This document shows positions 12,559 through 25,987 of a DNA stretch of 64,000 nt, piece by piece (position 1 is the stretch's first letter; each line of letters starts with the position of its first letter). The stretch covers positions 62,001 through 126,000 of the forward strand of contig NW_002476327.1 in NCBI RefSeq assembly GCF_000189635.1, in the 5' to 3' direction. The translations under genes were made by a program, and so were the position numbers. This stretch comes from Tetrahymena thermophila SB210 (lineage: Eukaryota; Ciliophora; Oligohymenophorea; Hymenostomatida; Tetrahymenidae). Under the pieces are notes generated by a model. It worked only from the letters and a program-made list of their open reading frames with translations, made no database searches and was not told the DNA's origin.

Positions 12559-15500
12559 ATGGAGGTTAAAAACGACTTAGATAATTTTGAAGAGTCAGAA
12601 GAGGGTTCTCAAAAATTTAAATTCAAGGTTTTTTATGTGATGGATAAGATGATTGATTTTTATCACAATTCTATGGTTTTAGAGTTGTCATTTTTAATAA
12701 TACAAACTTTTCAGATAATAGGATTGATCGACTAACCTTGGATGCGCAACTCTTAAGTAACCAGTAGCATCCTGGATTTTATGTAAATGTTTCTATTTGT
12801 TCCTTTTTATACAAATAATAACAGCAATACATCATAGTTTTAAATTTTGCTCTACTTCTGCTCAGCTTTCGTTTTGGTGATAGTCATGAGTTTTGTATCA
12901 ACTTCAATTATGATTGAATAAAATACTCGAATAAACGAAAAATAAAAATCTTCTCATAAGATTATATTTTCTTTAATGGACTTTATAGTGAATGCGATGA
13001 CATAAGTTCTCTACATTCCTTTCTTCTAGCTTTTTTGCTCCACTTTTAGATGCGAAAAAAATACAAATAATCAATATTCAGCAACATAATCATAAAATAC
13101 TTACTACAATACTCTCACAAAGAATGAATGCTTCGCCCCGATTCAAATTCCTAATTTTACTCTCTCAATAATCTGCATGGTTCTGCTTCATGGTTTTAGT
13201 ATTTTCATCAATAAGATGTATTTCGACACAAGACTTGATTGCACCTACAAAAATTCAAAAATAAGCGGAGTATATGAGCTCAATCTTTAATATTTTGTCT
13301 CTAATTTTTGTATTCTTATAGCCTTTTTTTTTGAGGATAGGTATCAAGTAATTAAAGTTATATTATCTATTGTCTGGTGGTTTAATTTGCTTAAATTATT
13401 GAATGATAATATGATCTATAACTTAAAGCTATTCTCTTTCTTGAAATTAGAACAAGCTATGATCATATTTTGGACATCTTTAATTGGAGCTTACAACTAT
13501 TTCTTTCCAGATAGCACTGTTGTTGTTTTTTTTTGGGTTGTTGGAATTATATTTTTGACTATCTATAATTTCAATTATGAGCCAGTAAACAATGATATTT
13601 GCGCAGCTAATTCTTCCAATTATAGATATGTATAAGAAGCAATTAAGTAATTGAGAGTCCTCTGTTACGCAATCTCGAAATACGATTAATATTCTCTAAA
13701 AGTAGATGGTTTCTTAAATAGACACAGAAATGACTGTAATCTACCAAACTGCCCTTCGAGATCAAATGCTATCCGTATCAAAAAATTTAACAGGATGCTG
13801 GTTAATTAAACAACAAATGAAGACCTAATAATGAGTATTTTTGTGATTTACACAATATTTAATAATAACATCTTGAAGTTTGGAGGATCTAATTAAATTA
13901 GACTTCTGTATGCTCTTTTCTTACTTGAAACCATTTAAAATAAAGACCAATCCCTCATTTAGATTTCTTTCCTACTTCTTAATTAACCTTCATTAGAAGA
14001 GTAATTCATAGTATATAGATTAAAGAGACTCATTATGTAATTACAAAATCACAAAGACTATAAAAGTAATTAATAAATAAATATCTTAATTTAATTTTTA
14101 AAAACAAACATATTAATGAAAATAATTTATTTTTTAAATAGAATTAGACTTCTCTTCTGAGTTCACAATTGATGAATATTCCAGTAAGTTTAAAAAGATT
14201 TTAAGCACTACAATGTAAAATTTCCTTCAATTCTGGTAAGAGTTGCTAGAACCATCTCCTTAGGCTGATAACTTATTAAATAAAGGATATCAGCTTATTG
14301 AATAAATATCAAATATACAGAGCTAGTTTGATCATTTAAGTTAATAAAGAAGCTTAAATTAATCAGCCTTTCGTTGTTATCAAGCTTTTTCATTACATAT
14401 CTTAGAAGACAAAGAACATTTTGAAGTACTATAAAAGTAAACAATTGATTAAAATGAATAAATAGGTGGAGATGATGAAGGTAATCTAAAAGAGGAAGAC
14501 ACCTACACTCAAGGTATTTTAGTCATCAGTTCATAAGAAGAAAATTTTGCTAACATAATAGAAGTCAATCTTGAGTTATTAAAAACTATCGGATTTCTTA
14601 AATCTTAAGTTTTATCCAAAAATGTCTCTATCTTAATTCCTAACATTTGGCAATAATACCACAACCAGTTTATTGACTAATATCTTGCTTCAGGACAAAA
14701 AAAAATTATAGGTAAATAAATAAATATTTAAATTAGAAATAAATCAATAAATTTGTAAATAAATTTATAAATAAATAAATAAATAAATAAATAAGACTTG
14801 ATTGAATTAGTTTAAGTTTAATTAAAATTTTTCTAAATCTAATCAGAGTTTTTTGAAATAATTGAATGAAATTATTGAATTTAAAAAAAGCTACTTATTG
14901 AAAAATATTTAAAAAAAAATTGATAGAATTTAAAATATTTTAAAAAGTATTTTACTAATTTTTTAAATAGATTCAAAATTAAAAATATTGATTAATAGAA
15001 ATAGAATTTATATGATTAGGTCTATTGATATAATTATTTTAAAAGAGATATTATTTATTTATATTTACAAAATATTTAATTTAATAAAGGGTAATAGAGA
15101 GAGCTATTTATAAAGAGTAGATCAGATTACTCTCTTCCTATTAAGTTGAATATTAAAATTATTCCTTCACATACTTAAGGACTTTTGTTTTAAGCTTAGA
15201 TAGTGGCTTAAAATTTACTTTACGATTATCCTTCATTTATCATCGCAAATGTGAATGGGCAAATAGATACTATTTCTCCTAGTGTGATATCTATGTTCAA
15301 CATAGATATGAAAAAGGTAAAGCAAGGCATGTTTATTGAGAAAATAATTCCTAACTTTTGGGAATACATCCTTGACTTTCAAGAAAAACAAGGAAAGGAG
15401 CTGATAATAAAAACATATTAGCTAAAAATGATGAAAGAGACTAAAGTGAAGATATTTGTTCAACAAATTAGATTTATGAACTTAGGATCTTAAGGTTATA

Positions 15501-18500
15501 TAATTAAGATAAAACTAACTAAGTCTGATCTGAAAAGTTTACCTACAATTTATAGAAAGAACTAAACTTAAACTGAAAATACAAACACTTTAAAATAGTC
15601 AAAACATCAAAAGACAGCTACATCATTAAAAGATAAAAATATCTTCTCTGAATATCAACAAGATAATAATGATACTTAAAAACAAAATGCGTTTAAAAAC
15701 GATTTTTCATTTTTGTAAAATAATTCTGAATCAGTTAACAACTAAGCGCCACCACCATTATCTTCAAATTTATCATCTACAGCTTAAAAGAAGCTTAATT
15801 AATTAGAAATATTCTATGATATAAGAACAAACACTTACTAAGGGGTGATAATTGCTGTATCAAAGCTGAACAACTAAGAAGAACTTGAGTCTGATACTAA
15901 CTTTAAAAAACAATAAAAATCTATTTTTAGCTACGCATCGCCTACATCAAAAAAGCAATCATCCGTATCAAATAATTCGAGTGAAAAAAATTTTATTAAG
16001 CAATAATTGTACCCTTTTATTTATACTTTTGTAAGGAGTAATGAAGAAAGAGTGAAAGATATTTTAGATAATAACAAAAGTGCAAAATAAAAACCTCATT
16101 AAGTTGACAACGAAGTGTAGAATATTTTAGAAAATTTGATAAAGATGCAGTACGATAAGAGCAACAACAAAGGTAAACTTTCCTCAAAATCACAAAAGAA
16201 GTCAAAAGAAACAGACAAAAATGGTGAAAATATTCTTCCGTCTGTTTATGTAAAACCATACGAAATTGAGAGAGCGTAAGAAGAATATTTGAATAAGGTA
16301 GAATATCTGATTTTATAAAGTTTATAAGTGTAAGATAAAGCTGATGTAGAAAATGAATCATCACATTAAAAAGTTTAAAAAGACTATGGTGAAAGTATTA
16401 AAACATTAAGATTAGAAAATAATAAACTAATTGATCTAAAATTGTTAAATGAGAATGAAGATTAAAATAGCGAAAGCTCTAATTAAAATCTTGAAAATAA
16501 TTAATAAATCTTGTAAGAAGAACAAAGCTTTGAAGGAGAGTATTAAAAAGAATTGGATGAGGTAAATTAATTAATTTATTTATTTATTTTTGACAAAAAA
16601 AAACATTTTGATTTTTGAAATATGTTTTATCAATTTTATTTTTTTATTTATTTAGAAACAAATTTAAATTATTTACTAATTTCTTAGTTAGTTAGGAGCT
16701 AAAGTCTCTTGATATTTTTTAATCCTATTTTAGAAAATAATAAATTAATTATGATAAAATTAATTTATTAATTGATCATTAATTAAAATTAAATCGTTAA
16801 GGAAAAATTAAAAACTGTTCCAGTTTTTAAATCCTAAAAAATTTTTTTTTTTGAGAATAAGCAATTACTCAAACTAAGGATAAATATTTTGATGTATTTA
16901 ATAATATTTAATAGTCTATTTAAGATCAAAGCAAATTAAACAAAAAAATAAGATAAACTTAGACGTTTCCTTTAATAAAACTTATGGAGCGACAACAAAA
17001 TTTACTTAAGTTAATCAAAATTTAATAAATATTTTTGATTATCTTCAACAATAAGTCTTTTTTTAATTAAAAAAAAATAAAACATATTTGAAATAAATTT
17101 GAGCTTTCTAAAAATTTTAAATTGAAAATCGATTTTAATTTATTTATTTAAAAAAAATAGATTATTTTATCAAAAAAAAATATTAAATCCTTCATGAAAG
17201 ATAGTAACTTCAATTACAACAGCAGCTTTTTTACTTGCAAAAAGTTATTTTCTTTATTGTTTTTGGTTTTTGAAATCGTCTATATTAGTGTATCACTTGT
17301 CCTCTATCAGTAGCAATGTAATGATACAATAACAAGATTTTAGATGTACAATGTTACTCATTTGTTCTATGCGAATACTTAGCACATTATAGAAGGAGTA
17401 TTTAATATGTTTGCTATTGATAAGGGAGTCTATTACAATTTTGACAACTTAGATTATTCAACTGCAGAATTTTACTTTTAAAAGTATCTTGAGCTAATAA
17501 CGATGTATTAGTTTGGACTAGACGAAATACTTACAAAACTCTATTTAAATAAAGTTGGTGTCACTCAACAAATGCAGGACATCTTTATCAATAATAGAAA
17601 TATTAAGATATTAATTCATTTCATTCATCGTCAGACAACTGTTTACCCAAATAATCTATACTAGGCATCTCAATAGGTTTTAGCCAAAGTTTACCATTTC
17701 AAGGTATTTTTTATCATTTATTTATTATTACAAGCTAGAAAGCAATATTTTAATCAAGCAAGCAAACAATTAAATAAATAAATATTTACAGAAAATAAAT
17801 TATTAAGCAGATAAAAAAGCAAATAAATAAAAAAAATAAATAAATAATATTATTTAGTAGTTTGCTTGTTTGCTTGCTTGCTTGCTTGTTTTTAAAGTTG
17901 GAAATTGAAAATATTTTTGAAATGAATTGCTTGCTAGTTAAGTTTAATTAATATAAAATTTTATTCTAATATATAAATAGAGAGTACCTTTGGGATAGTT
18001 TGATTATCACAATAACGATATTTATATAAATGTTGAAAATTTCTCGAACTAATTATTGAATTAAATAATTCAATATAGAGATTTTTAAGAATAAGAGATC
18101 TTTACTTATCTAAATTCCATGTAGACTTATACGCAAGATATTCTTTATATTGGTCTATTGTTTATTTTAGGATATCTGATATTGGTGTTTATTCTTTATT
18201 TGAAGACTCTGTTTTGCTTCTATGAAATTCCTTCTATTTTAACAACAATTCCTCTTTCATAGATTAGAAACTAAATTAAAGTATATGAGTAATTTTTAAC
18301 CAGTACTCTTATATAGGAAGAGGAGGAAAATTAGTCTAATGAAGTTCAGGAATAAAAAAATACTGATTAAAAAAATAAAATTAAAAAGGATCATAATGAT
18401 CATGTCAATATTGATAATTAAGACATTTAAGATACTAAGTCACCATAAAACGCTTAGAGAGGAGGGAAAAATTTATAAACACAAACTACTATTAAATTGT

Positions 18501-19477
18501 AAAAGAATCTCAATAGCGCATAAAACTAAGATAATTCTAATACCGAACAAGTAGTATTCAGTCTAAGAGGGATTACTAGCTAGAATATAAGACCTGTTAA
18601 ATACAGCATATTGAATATGAAATTGCTTGTGCCATTCTTTTTTTCTTTAATTTTCTTTTCAGTTTACATGATAGTAGACACTAACCTCACTTAGAATTTC
18701 ATTAATTAGCTGTAAAACTATTATCTAGAATTAACATACAGTGTTAAGCTAGAGCCAGATTTCATGCTGTTATTTAATTGCTTAAAAAGCCAAACTCAAG
18801 CAAACAATTATGTTGGAGTAAGATAAGTTTATGAACCAATCGTATATTTCTAACGAAATATAAATTCAATGTATGATTTAATGGACAACTTTACTTATAC
18901 TCATTATAATAACTATAATATTTTACCAGCTTCTTACTAAACCCAGTTTGATTAATACTTCTCTAAAAACACTGATATTTGTAGCTAATTATACAAAAAA
19001 AATCCTTAAAATGTCAATCAAACTGAATGCAACCTTTCAATGAATGGCCAAATAAATGAAGGCATGAATATCAATATTAATCATTTAATAACCCACATGA
19101 TTACATACGCTTAGTCTATAGCTAATGTTAACATATAGTTGCCATACAAACATTCTGTGAACCAAGATATGTACTAAGTATAATTAATTATGGATTACAT
19201 GAAAATAATTATGAGAGAGCTTAATGATTTATTAATAAATGGGACGCAATCGCATTCATAAACACTAAGTGTAATAAGGATAGCAATTTGCATATCAATT
19301 TGCTCTATTCTAATTAGTATCTGCTTATTTGTCTCAATTCCTTTAATTCAGCAAATTAAGAGTAAAATCTTTAATTAAAGGTAGATCTTTTCCATTATCC
19401 CAATTCATCTATTATCAAAAAATAGACACATAAGGCAATATATTCTCAAATAATATTTATCAAATAACAAGAAATGA
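12559..19477 (+). CDS. PAS-domain multi-pass membrane protein, TmcB-like ciliate family
   Basis: Five exons (12559-14065, 14142-14711, 15090-16561, 17161-17703, 17981-19477) sum to 1,863 codons including TGA, with all phases consistent. Residues about 35-390 contain seven to eight hydrophobic segments. A cytosolic part has the motif QFWQELLE and then PAS-type sequence at about 627-692 (including the family-typical PNIWQQYHNQFI). A second PAS-like stretch follows at about 735-780 (NVNGQIDTIS), then a long Gln/Asn/Ser/Lys-rich linker. Further membrane segments lie near 1213-1232, 1415-1440, 1577-1598 and 1790-1815. From memory, this layout matches a large, abundant ciliate family annotated as PAS domain S-box or TmcB-like transmembrane proteins, presumed to be sensors. 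Ligand and signalling output are unknown. The start follows an A-rich leader and has no competing upstream ATG in frame that I noticed. Confidence 0.93.
17750..17895. repeat. Inverted simple repeats within intron 4 of the PAS gene
   Basis: The intron (17,704-17,980) has AAGCAAGCAAAC near its start and GTTTGCTTGCTTGCTTG about 100 bases later. The two stretches could pair and bring the intron ends together. Confidence 0.6.
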
Positions 19478-20865
19478 AATTCTAATTTCTTTAATTTTTA
19501 GTATCAAAAAATATTTTTATTTATTTGTTTGTTTTTCTATGACTTCAAAATTTATTTTATAAACAAATTAAATTTTTTTTTTTCGAAAAATAATTGCAAA
19601 ATTTTGAAATGATTTTTTAAATAAAATAAAATAATTTTTTTGAAGTTTAAAATGTTTGAAAAATTCAAATGCTTTAATATATTTATATATGTCATACAAA
19701 TTAAAAAAGATAATTATCCTTTCAAATGTTAGTAACAATTAATATTAACTGGGAGAACATTCATGCTAAATTATGTAAATTAGATTTGCTTTTTTTTTTT
19801 TGTGTCTACTTTATATTAGAAGTAATTAAAGTTTAACATACAAATAAATTATGTAAAACAAACTATCTACTTTAATTAAAAGAAACTAAATATAGAATGC
19901 TTATTAATAATTCATTCATTCATTAATCAAATTTAGCTAGCTCATTAATTTATTATAAAGAGGGTAAATTTTTTTGAATGCAAATATCGCTATTTACATT
20001 TCTGTAAACTGAATTAATTATTTACTTTGTTTTTATTTTGTTATTAATAATCAATCACCTGATAAAAATGCTATCAAGTCTTTACATGAAAGGTACATAC
20101 ATACATATAATTAAAAAAGTCTAAAATAAACTTATTTATTAATCTAAAATAAAGGTATTAATTAATTAATACATAAAAAATAAACAACTTTCTTACTTAT
20201 TTTTAGAATAACTTTAAAATATAATTTTCCATTTTAATATATTTTATTTTATTTTTTAAATATTTAAAAATAAATTCTTGGTTGATGATCTATCTTCTTT
20301 TTAAAGCGAATTAATTAATTATTTGGATAATTTTAAAAATATATCGTATTTAATGGTATGCGCTGACTGACATTCATTTTTATTTTTATTTATAATCAAT
20401 TCTTGTCAATATGCTGCAATGCTTATCAATATAAAATAGATTGTCGCTCATATTATTGTTTATTGATTTATTTTTTTCAAAACAAATAATTTAATGGAAA
20501 TCGCGTAAGTTTAAATTCATGAATGAATGAAATAGAGTAAATATTTTTTTGAAAATTAAATATTTTGCTTAAAATAGATAAATAAATGTAAGGATTTATT
20601 TATTTATTAACTTAATTTAATTTGTGAGAAATTTGTACTTTCTATCTAATTATAATAAACATTTATAATTTTATCTCGTTCGTTTGAGCAATATTATTCA
20701 ATTGTAATAAAGTTTTAAGCAAATCAATCAATAATTAGGTAAGGTAATTTATGTCTATCTATCTGTCTGTCTTTCACAATATAAAAACCTTTCTTAAAAA
20801 TAAAAAAATACATAAAAAATTTAATTAAATAATTTACAATAAATTCAACCAATTAAAAGCAAAAT
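19478..20865. other. Intergenic
   Basis: AT-rich DNA with poly-T/poly-A and ATTA/TAAT runs. I see no exon, RNA gene or long repeat. The last 150 bases are the likely 5' region of the gene at 20,866. Confidence 0.55.
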
Positions 20866-21378
20866 ATGACTTTAAAATTATTGATTTTTTTGCTTTTAGT
20901 AGCCTACATCGCTGCTAAAGGTAACTAAATTACATGTGAATCTGAATACTTTTACACGTGTACTCTAAGATGTCCTAAACCTCCAACTTAGCCATAAGGT
21001 TTAAGTTGGGAGCAGATTTCATAAGATGTATGTGCTATCTAAACATGCCCAAATTCTACAGATTCAGGATTAGAAGGGGCTTCTGATTAATTTTGTAGAT
21101 CTTGTCCAGGAAAAACTATTAATTCTATCCCTGCTATATATGCTAATGCTGACTTAACTGCCTGCGTAGCTTCCTCTGCTTCTTGCGGAAGCTCAAGACC
21201 TCCTAATACTTGGACAGATGATGACTGTAAAGCTTGCTATGGATCTTCTTTATCTTATGCTAAATCTGACAAGTCTTCTTGTGCTATAAAATCAGATAAA
21301 GATTCTTTTTTGTCTAATTTTGGAAATATTCCCCTTTTTAGCTTAATCTTCTTATCCATACTTAATTTAATTATTTGA
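20866..21378 (+). CDS. Small secreted cysteine-rich, probably GPI-anchored surface protein (immobilization-antigen-like)
   Basis: A single exon of 170 residues ending in TGA. Residues 1-18 are a signal peptide (hydrophobic core, Ala-Ala before Lys). The middle carries 14 or so cysteines, with motifs such as CRSCPGKT, TACVASSASC and WTDDDCKACYGSS that resemble the repeat modules of Tetrahymena immobilization antigens. The last about 18 residues are hydrophobic after a short spacer, as expected for a GPI-attachment signal. The length is about one to two modules, shorter than classical multi-repeat i-antigens. Codon use is noticeably more G+C-rich than the flanks, with an A-rich leader before the ATG. 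It is likely exposed on the cell or ciliary membrane. The family link rests on the cysteine pattern and anchor layout, not on an alignment. Confidence 0.85.
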
Positions 21379-23460
21379 TATTTATCTTAAATAAACCAAA
21401 AATAGTCTTTATTATAATAATAATAATAATTTTTAATGTAAACTTAATATATTTAGAATTTATGTAATCCATATCTTAGTTAACTACTCTATTCATTCTT
21501 TAAGAAATCTGTCCTGTAACAGAGTTTTAATGTTTTTTTATTCAAATATTTTTTAAAAATCTGATTTTTCAAGATTTTATTGCTTTGCTTTCCAAAATGG
21601 TTGAATGGTATGGATGGTATGGTCATTGAAAGCTATGCTTTTTTTATATAAAAAGCTCCGAACTCTAATTAATTAATTATTGAGGATTTTATATTTTTAT
21701 AAGAGGTCCAACAATCTTTATGTAAATTAAAACTTTATCTACAATAATACATACTTTTAGAAGAATATTTATTTGAGTTTTTCTCTTTATAACTTAATAG
21801 AAAATATAAAGTTTGGTTATATTTTTATAAGAGGCCCTACAGTCTTTATATAAATTAAAACTTTATCTACCATAATACATAATTTTGGAAGAATATTTAT
21901 TTGAGTTTTGTTTAGCAATAAGTCACCAGTCCCACATCCTAATAAGCTTTTGAATATCTTGAATAATAAAAGATTTAAGTAATTTAACTCTTCTAAGGAT
22001 CCTGACTTAAATCTAAACAATGATTCAAAAAAAAGTAATGGAGAGTTATTAATTTTAATTTGTAATTTTGATTAATTAATTTAATAAAATATCATTATTT
22101 TCAACTATATTTATGTCAAAATAACAAATTAATTTTAAGTATGAGTTTGTTTGTTTTATATATTTATTAAATATATCTGAAATAAAATCTAAATTATAAC
22201 ATAAAATTTATAGGGATATTAAAAGAAATTAATATCCTAATATTAAAATTTTTGATACAAACAGTAAATTAATTACATCATTATTTATCTAATGCATTTG
22301 TCAAGCAATTTGCAGCTATAAATGATGTTATTATCAATAAAGATTTATTTTTTTATTTAATTATTTAATTATTATTTAAGATTAAATTAAATTTTGGTAA
22401 AAAAATCAAAATGAAGATTAAAAGTAAATAAGTAAATTATTATTTAATATAAAAGATTTCAATTAAATAATATAGTATTTAGTTAGATAAATTTACATAA
22501 ATGTTAATTAGAAATAACATATAAGTCACATATTTTATTTGCTATAATCTGTAAAGCACTTTGCAATTTAAAAAATAATCATCTTTATCTATTTATTAGC
22601 GAAAATAAATTAATATTTATAAATAAACATTATTTTATTAAAGATTGTATATTTATATATATAATTTATTTTCTGATATATTTTAATGGATTAAATGAAA
22701 AATAGTAATTATTTCATGAAAATATCATTTACGAAACTGAGTCAAATATGCTGATTTTTGTTTGATGAAAAAATGTAAATTATGTTATATTCTCTCATAT
22801 GTGTAGCTGATATCTATTTACTACTCTAAAAGAATATTTTTTATTTTCTCATATTTAATTTTGAATTTAAATTAAAAATCTTGCTATTTTTTATATATTT
22901 TTATAAATTAGCAAGAAAGAATTTTATATTTTTATTAAAAGAGAGTTTTCATTCCTTCCTCAAATTCAAAAAAAAAGTATTTAGTTAGATGGATTTATAA
23001 ATATAAAAGTAGATTTTATTTTATTATTGAAATTAATTGAACTTATTATTTTTTCTAGTTATATTTAATAAAATTAAAAATAATTTAAAGAAGCATTAGA
23101 TTTATCTTTTTTTGCTATTTTTATTAGCAAAAATAGTAATTCTTTTATGAATTTTTGTTGTGGATAGAAATTGATTATTTTTAGACAAGAAAATGAATTT
23201 AAACAAACTAGTTTTTTCAACAAGGATATCAAAAATATTGAACTGAATACATTAATAAATGAAAGGAAGAAATAATTAATGAATGAATAGATAGATAGAT
23301 AAAAAAGAATTCTTAATAATATTTTGATTAATCAATCAATCAATCAATCCATTTATCAAAAAATTGATTAAATTTTCAATTAGCATTAAAGAAAATCATC
23401 AAAAAATAAACAAAGAAATAAATAAATAAAGTAAAGAAGTAATTTAATAGGAATATATTA
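21379..23460. other. Intergenic with a tandem duplicate and hairpins
   Basis: No complete gene is supported. It contains the duplicated 92-base element at 21.69-21.91 kb and a perfect 9-base hairpin at 22,214-22,237 (GGATATTAA, six-base loop, TTAATATCC). It also has ATGAATG/GATAGATA/AATCAATC simple runs shortly before the FYVE gene. Confidence 0.6.
21690..21909 (-). repeat. Two tandem copies of a about 92-base element with a conserved minus-strand reading frame
   Basis: Copies lie at about 21,690-21,781 and 21,817-21,909 (offset 127). On the minus strand both translate to a similar peptide (VDKVLIYIK followed by VGPLIKI), with a few substitutions. The second copy has an open frame that extends upstream to an ATG at 22,020. 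This could be the tail of a degraded gene or mobile element. Confidence 0.55.
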
Positions 23461-25676
23461 ATGGGAGATTAAGATAATTAGAAGATTCAAGATTATGGTA
23501 ATAATCAGTGATGAGATCTTTCTAATCAATAATTATTTTTTCTGATTAAATAGTTGATCATATTTTTGAAGTAAACAGGATTTCCTCTTCAAATCCAGGC
23601 ATTTATAATTATAGAGAAGAGAGTAATTATATCAATAATTTATTTATTTATTGAGTTAATAGTTTTGGATTGTTTTTAAGTTTGGAATTTAACAAATAGG
23701 TGACTAGATATTTTAGCAATTATGTGATGAGAATAATTATTAGAAATCAAACCAGTGCATAGTTTGCAAGAAGCAGTTTAACATGATGAAGAGTGCGAAG
23801 ACTTGGTAATTATTTAGACATAAAATTAGCAATTTCTGATGATCAATAAACAGATAAGATAATGTTCTCAAGCTAATTTTATTATTTTTATAAAGCAAGT
23901 TTTGTGGCTGCACTGTTTGTGAAGAGTGTTCTCCAAAGAAAAGAGCAAATCCAAGATAAAAATCAGAGTTTGTGCGAATTTGTGATATATGTGACGAAAA
24001 GTATCTACGAGCTTTCCTCTCATAGGATTTTAAGATGCAAAAAAATCTATTACAAGATGAAATAAAGAGGCTGGAGGAAGAAAACAAAAAGCTGAAAGAA
24101 ATCCTAGACAAGGGTTAGTAAGACAAATTAAAGCTTGAAAAAGAAGTAAAAAAAATGATTTTGATAAAATTTATATTTAGTTAATGGTAAATTTATAAAA
24201 TAAATAAATAAATAATTAGTATAATACTTAAAAGAATCCCTTAGATTTGTAAATTAGCTCAGAAGAAAATAAGCTAAAGAAATAGAAACAAAAACTGGAT
24301 CAGATTAAAAAAGAAATATAAGAAGTAGAAGAATAAACTGAGAAAGCAAGAAATCAGAAAGCAGTCAACGAAGAAAATATTACAGATAACATTTCAAGAA
24401 TTTAGCAAAGGTAAACTAATTAACTCATAAACAAAAAAATATTTCAATCAATAATTAATTAGTTATTAATCAATGAATGAATGAAATAAATTTATTGTTT
24501 ATTTTAGAAAAATAAATAAAATATTTATTTATTTATTTAGAAATTGATTTTCAAAACAAATTAAATTGATAAAAAACAAACTAGCAAATTTGAAATCAAC
24601 TTTTTAAGAGATAATAGAATTTATCTCTTAAATAAGTATCAAAATTATTAATTGAATTGGGAATGTTAAAGGAAGTTTCTTTTCAGCAAAATAAATAAAT
24701 TTTAGATGTCATTAAGCATAATAAAAGTAGAGCTTTATTAGATTAAAATTCTATTTTTCTAGCATAATTAAAGTCAAAAAATTCAAGAAAATAAATATGA
24801 AATATAGAGCATAACTAAAAAATAGGAAAATGATTATTGTCATAATAAGCAGTAATTGATTAATTAATTACCGAAAAAGCTAAATAGTTTTGTATCAATC
24901 ACCCTCTTGAATAACCTAATGTTATTTATGAAAATGTATTTTACCAAACCATAAATACTCAATAATTTGTTTTGAATAAGCTGCTATTTTAGATATTTTT
25001 GTTAGCTTTAAATACAATAAAAAACAGATTAAAATATCATTTCACAAATCAAACTTAAATTTAATGAGAATTATTTCTAGACTTAAAAATTTTTAATCTT
25101 ACTTTAAAAAATCCTTTTCTTGAAAACAAAAAAGGCAAATTTTTGAATAAAATCAATAAAAGGACAGCTTAGAAGAGAAGAGAATTTTATTTTATACTTA
25201 AAATTAATTGTTTAAGTTAGAAAAAATTTAAAATATAATATTTTTTTTAATTGCTAATTATTAAACATTGAAATGATTTTGTAAAATAAATAATAAATTC
25301 TATGATTAAAAAGGATAATAATAAATTAATTTGTTTATTGATTGTAAATAGCAAATATTAGCTGGAAATAACGAACACAGAAATAGAAAGAATATCCAAT
25401 AAATAGAAAGTGACTTTGGATGAATTGACAACTGAAAACTAGAATGTGACGTCGTATTAACTCAATAATAGAAAGGGAATGGATTCTGTTTTAAATAGCA
25501 GATTTAGATCAAAATAAAATATTAGCAAATATCCACAAAAGGAATCTACTTTAACAAATTAAGGATACGATGATGTATTTAGATCATAAAATAATAACGC
25601 CGACTCTATCGATAACTATTTGATAGGTCTTCCTTCTTAGTTTAGTAAAAACCAATCTTTCGATATTAACAAATGA
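23461..25676 (+). CDS. FYVE-type zinc-finger protein with coiled coil
   Basis: Six exons (23461-23497, 23554-23622, 23700-23805, 23896-24145, 24220-24410, 25352-25676) give 325 residues with every phase in agreement. Cysteines at about 55, 58, 71, 74, 79, 82, 100 and 103 have the FYVE spacing C-x2-C ... C-x2-C-x4-C-x2-C ... C-x2-C, with CKFCGCTVCEECS and RICDIC. The basic R/K-H-H-C-R motif that binds PI3P is absent (MMKSAKTCKFCG instead), so membrane targeting by PI3P is doubtful. Residues about 112-200 are highly charged heptad-like sequence (EIKRLEEENKKLKEIL) typical of a coiled coil. The C-terminal about 100 residues are polar and disordered. Such proteins usually act in endosomal trafficking. 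Intron 5 (24,411-25,351) is unusually long and may hide an exon. Confidence 0.85.
24840..25067 (+). other. Open segment within the long intron of the FYVE gene
   Basis: A 75-codon stretch free of TGA, with locally higher G+C and a protein-like composition (CINHPLEQPNVIYENV), that ends in TGA and has no ATG start. It may be an alternative terminal exon, a gene relic or chance. Its phase does not obviously match the preceding exon. Confidence 0.25.
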
Positions 25677-25987
25677 AATAAAATAATTAAATAAATCAAT
25701 AAATAAATAAACTAACAAAATATTTAACAAATGTAAATAAAAATAATAACACAAATCCTGCTCTCACTTACTTACTTACTCACTTATTCATTCATTCATC
25801 AATTAATTAATTAATTAATTAAAATATAAATTGAAATATTTATTATTTATTTACTTGTATATTTTTATGTAATCCTTCATGATTAAATTTATATTATCAT
25901 AGTAAGTAAGATCTCACTTCATTTCATTCATTTCAAGCAAAAATTTTTTGATTTTATTTTTTGTTAATCTTGATTTGAATAACGCAA
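25677..25987. other. Intergenic between FYVE gene and next gene
   Basis: AT-rich spacer with CTTA/CATT and ATTA runs near 25,770-25,820. Nothing else is seen. Confidence 0.6.

Noticed and set aside
16017-16364. Minus-strand open frame of 115 codons
   Set aside because: It is antisense to the third exon of the PAS membrane-protein gene, whose plus-strand frame is continuous and in phase.
23740-24111. Minus-strand open frame of 123 codons
   Set aside because: It is antisense to the FYVE zinc-finger exons, which have the cysteine pattern and correct splice phases.
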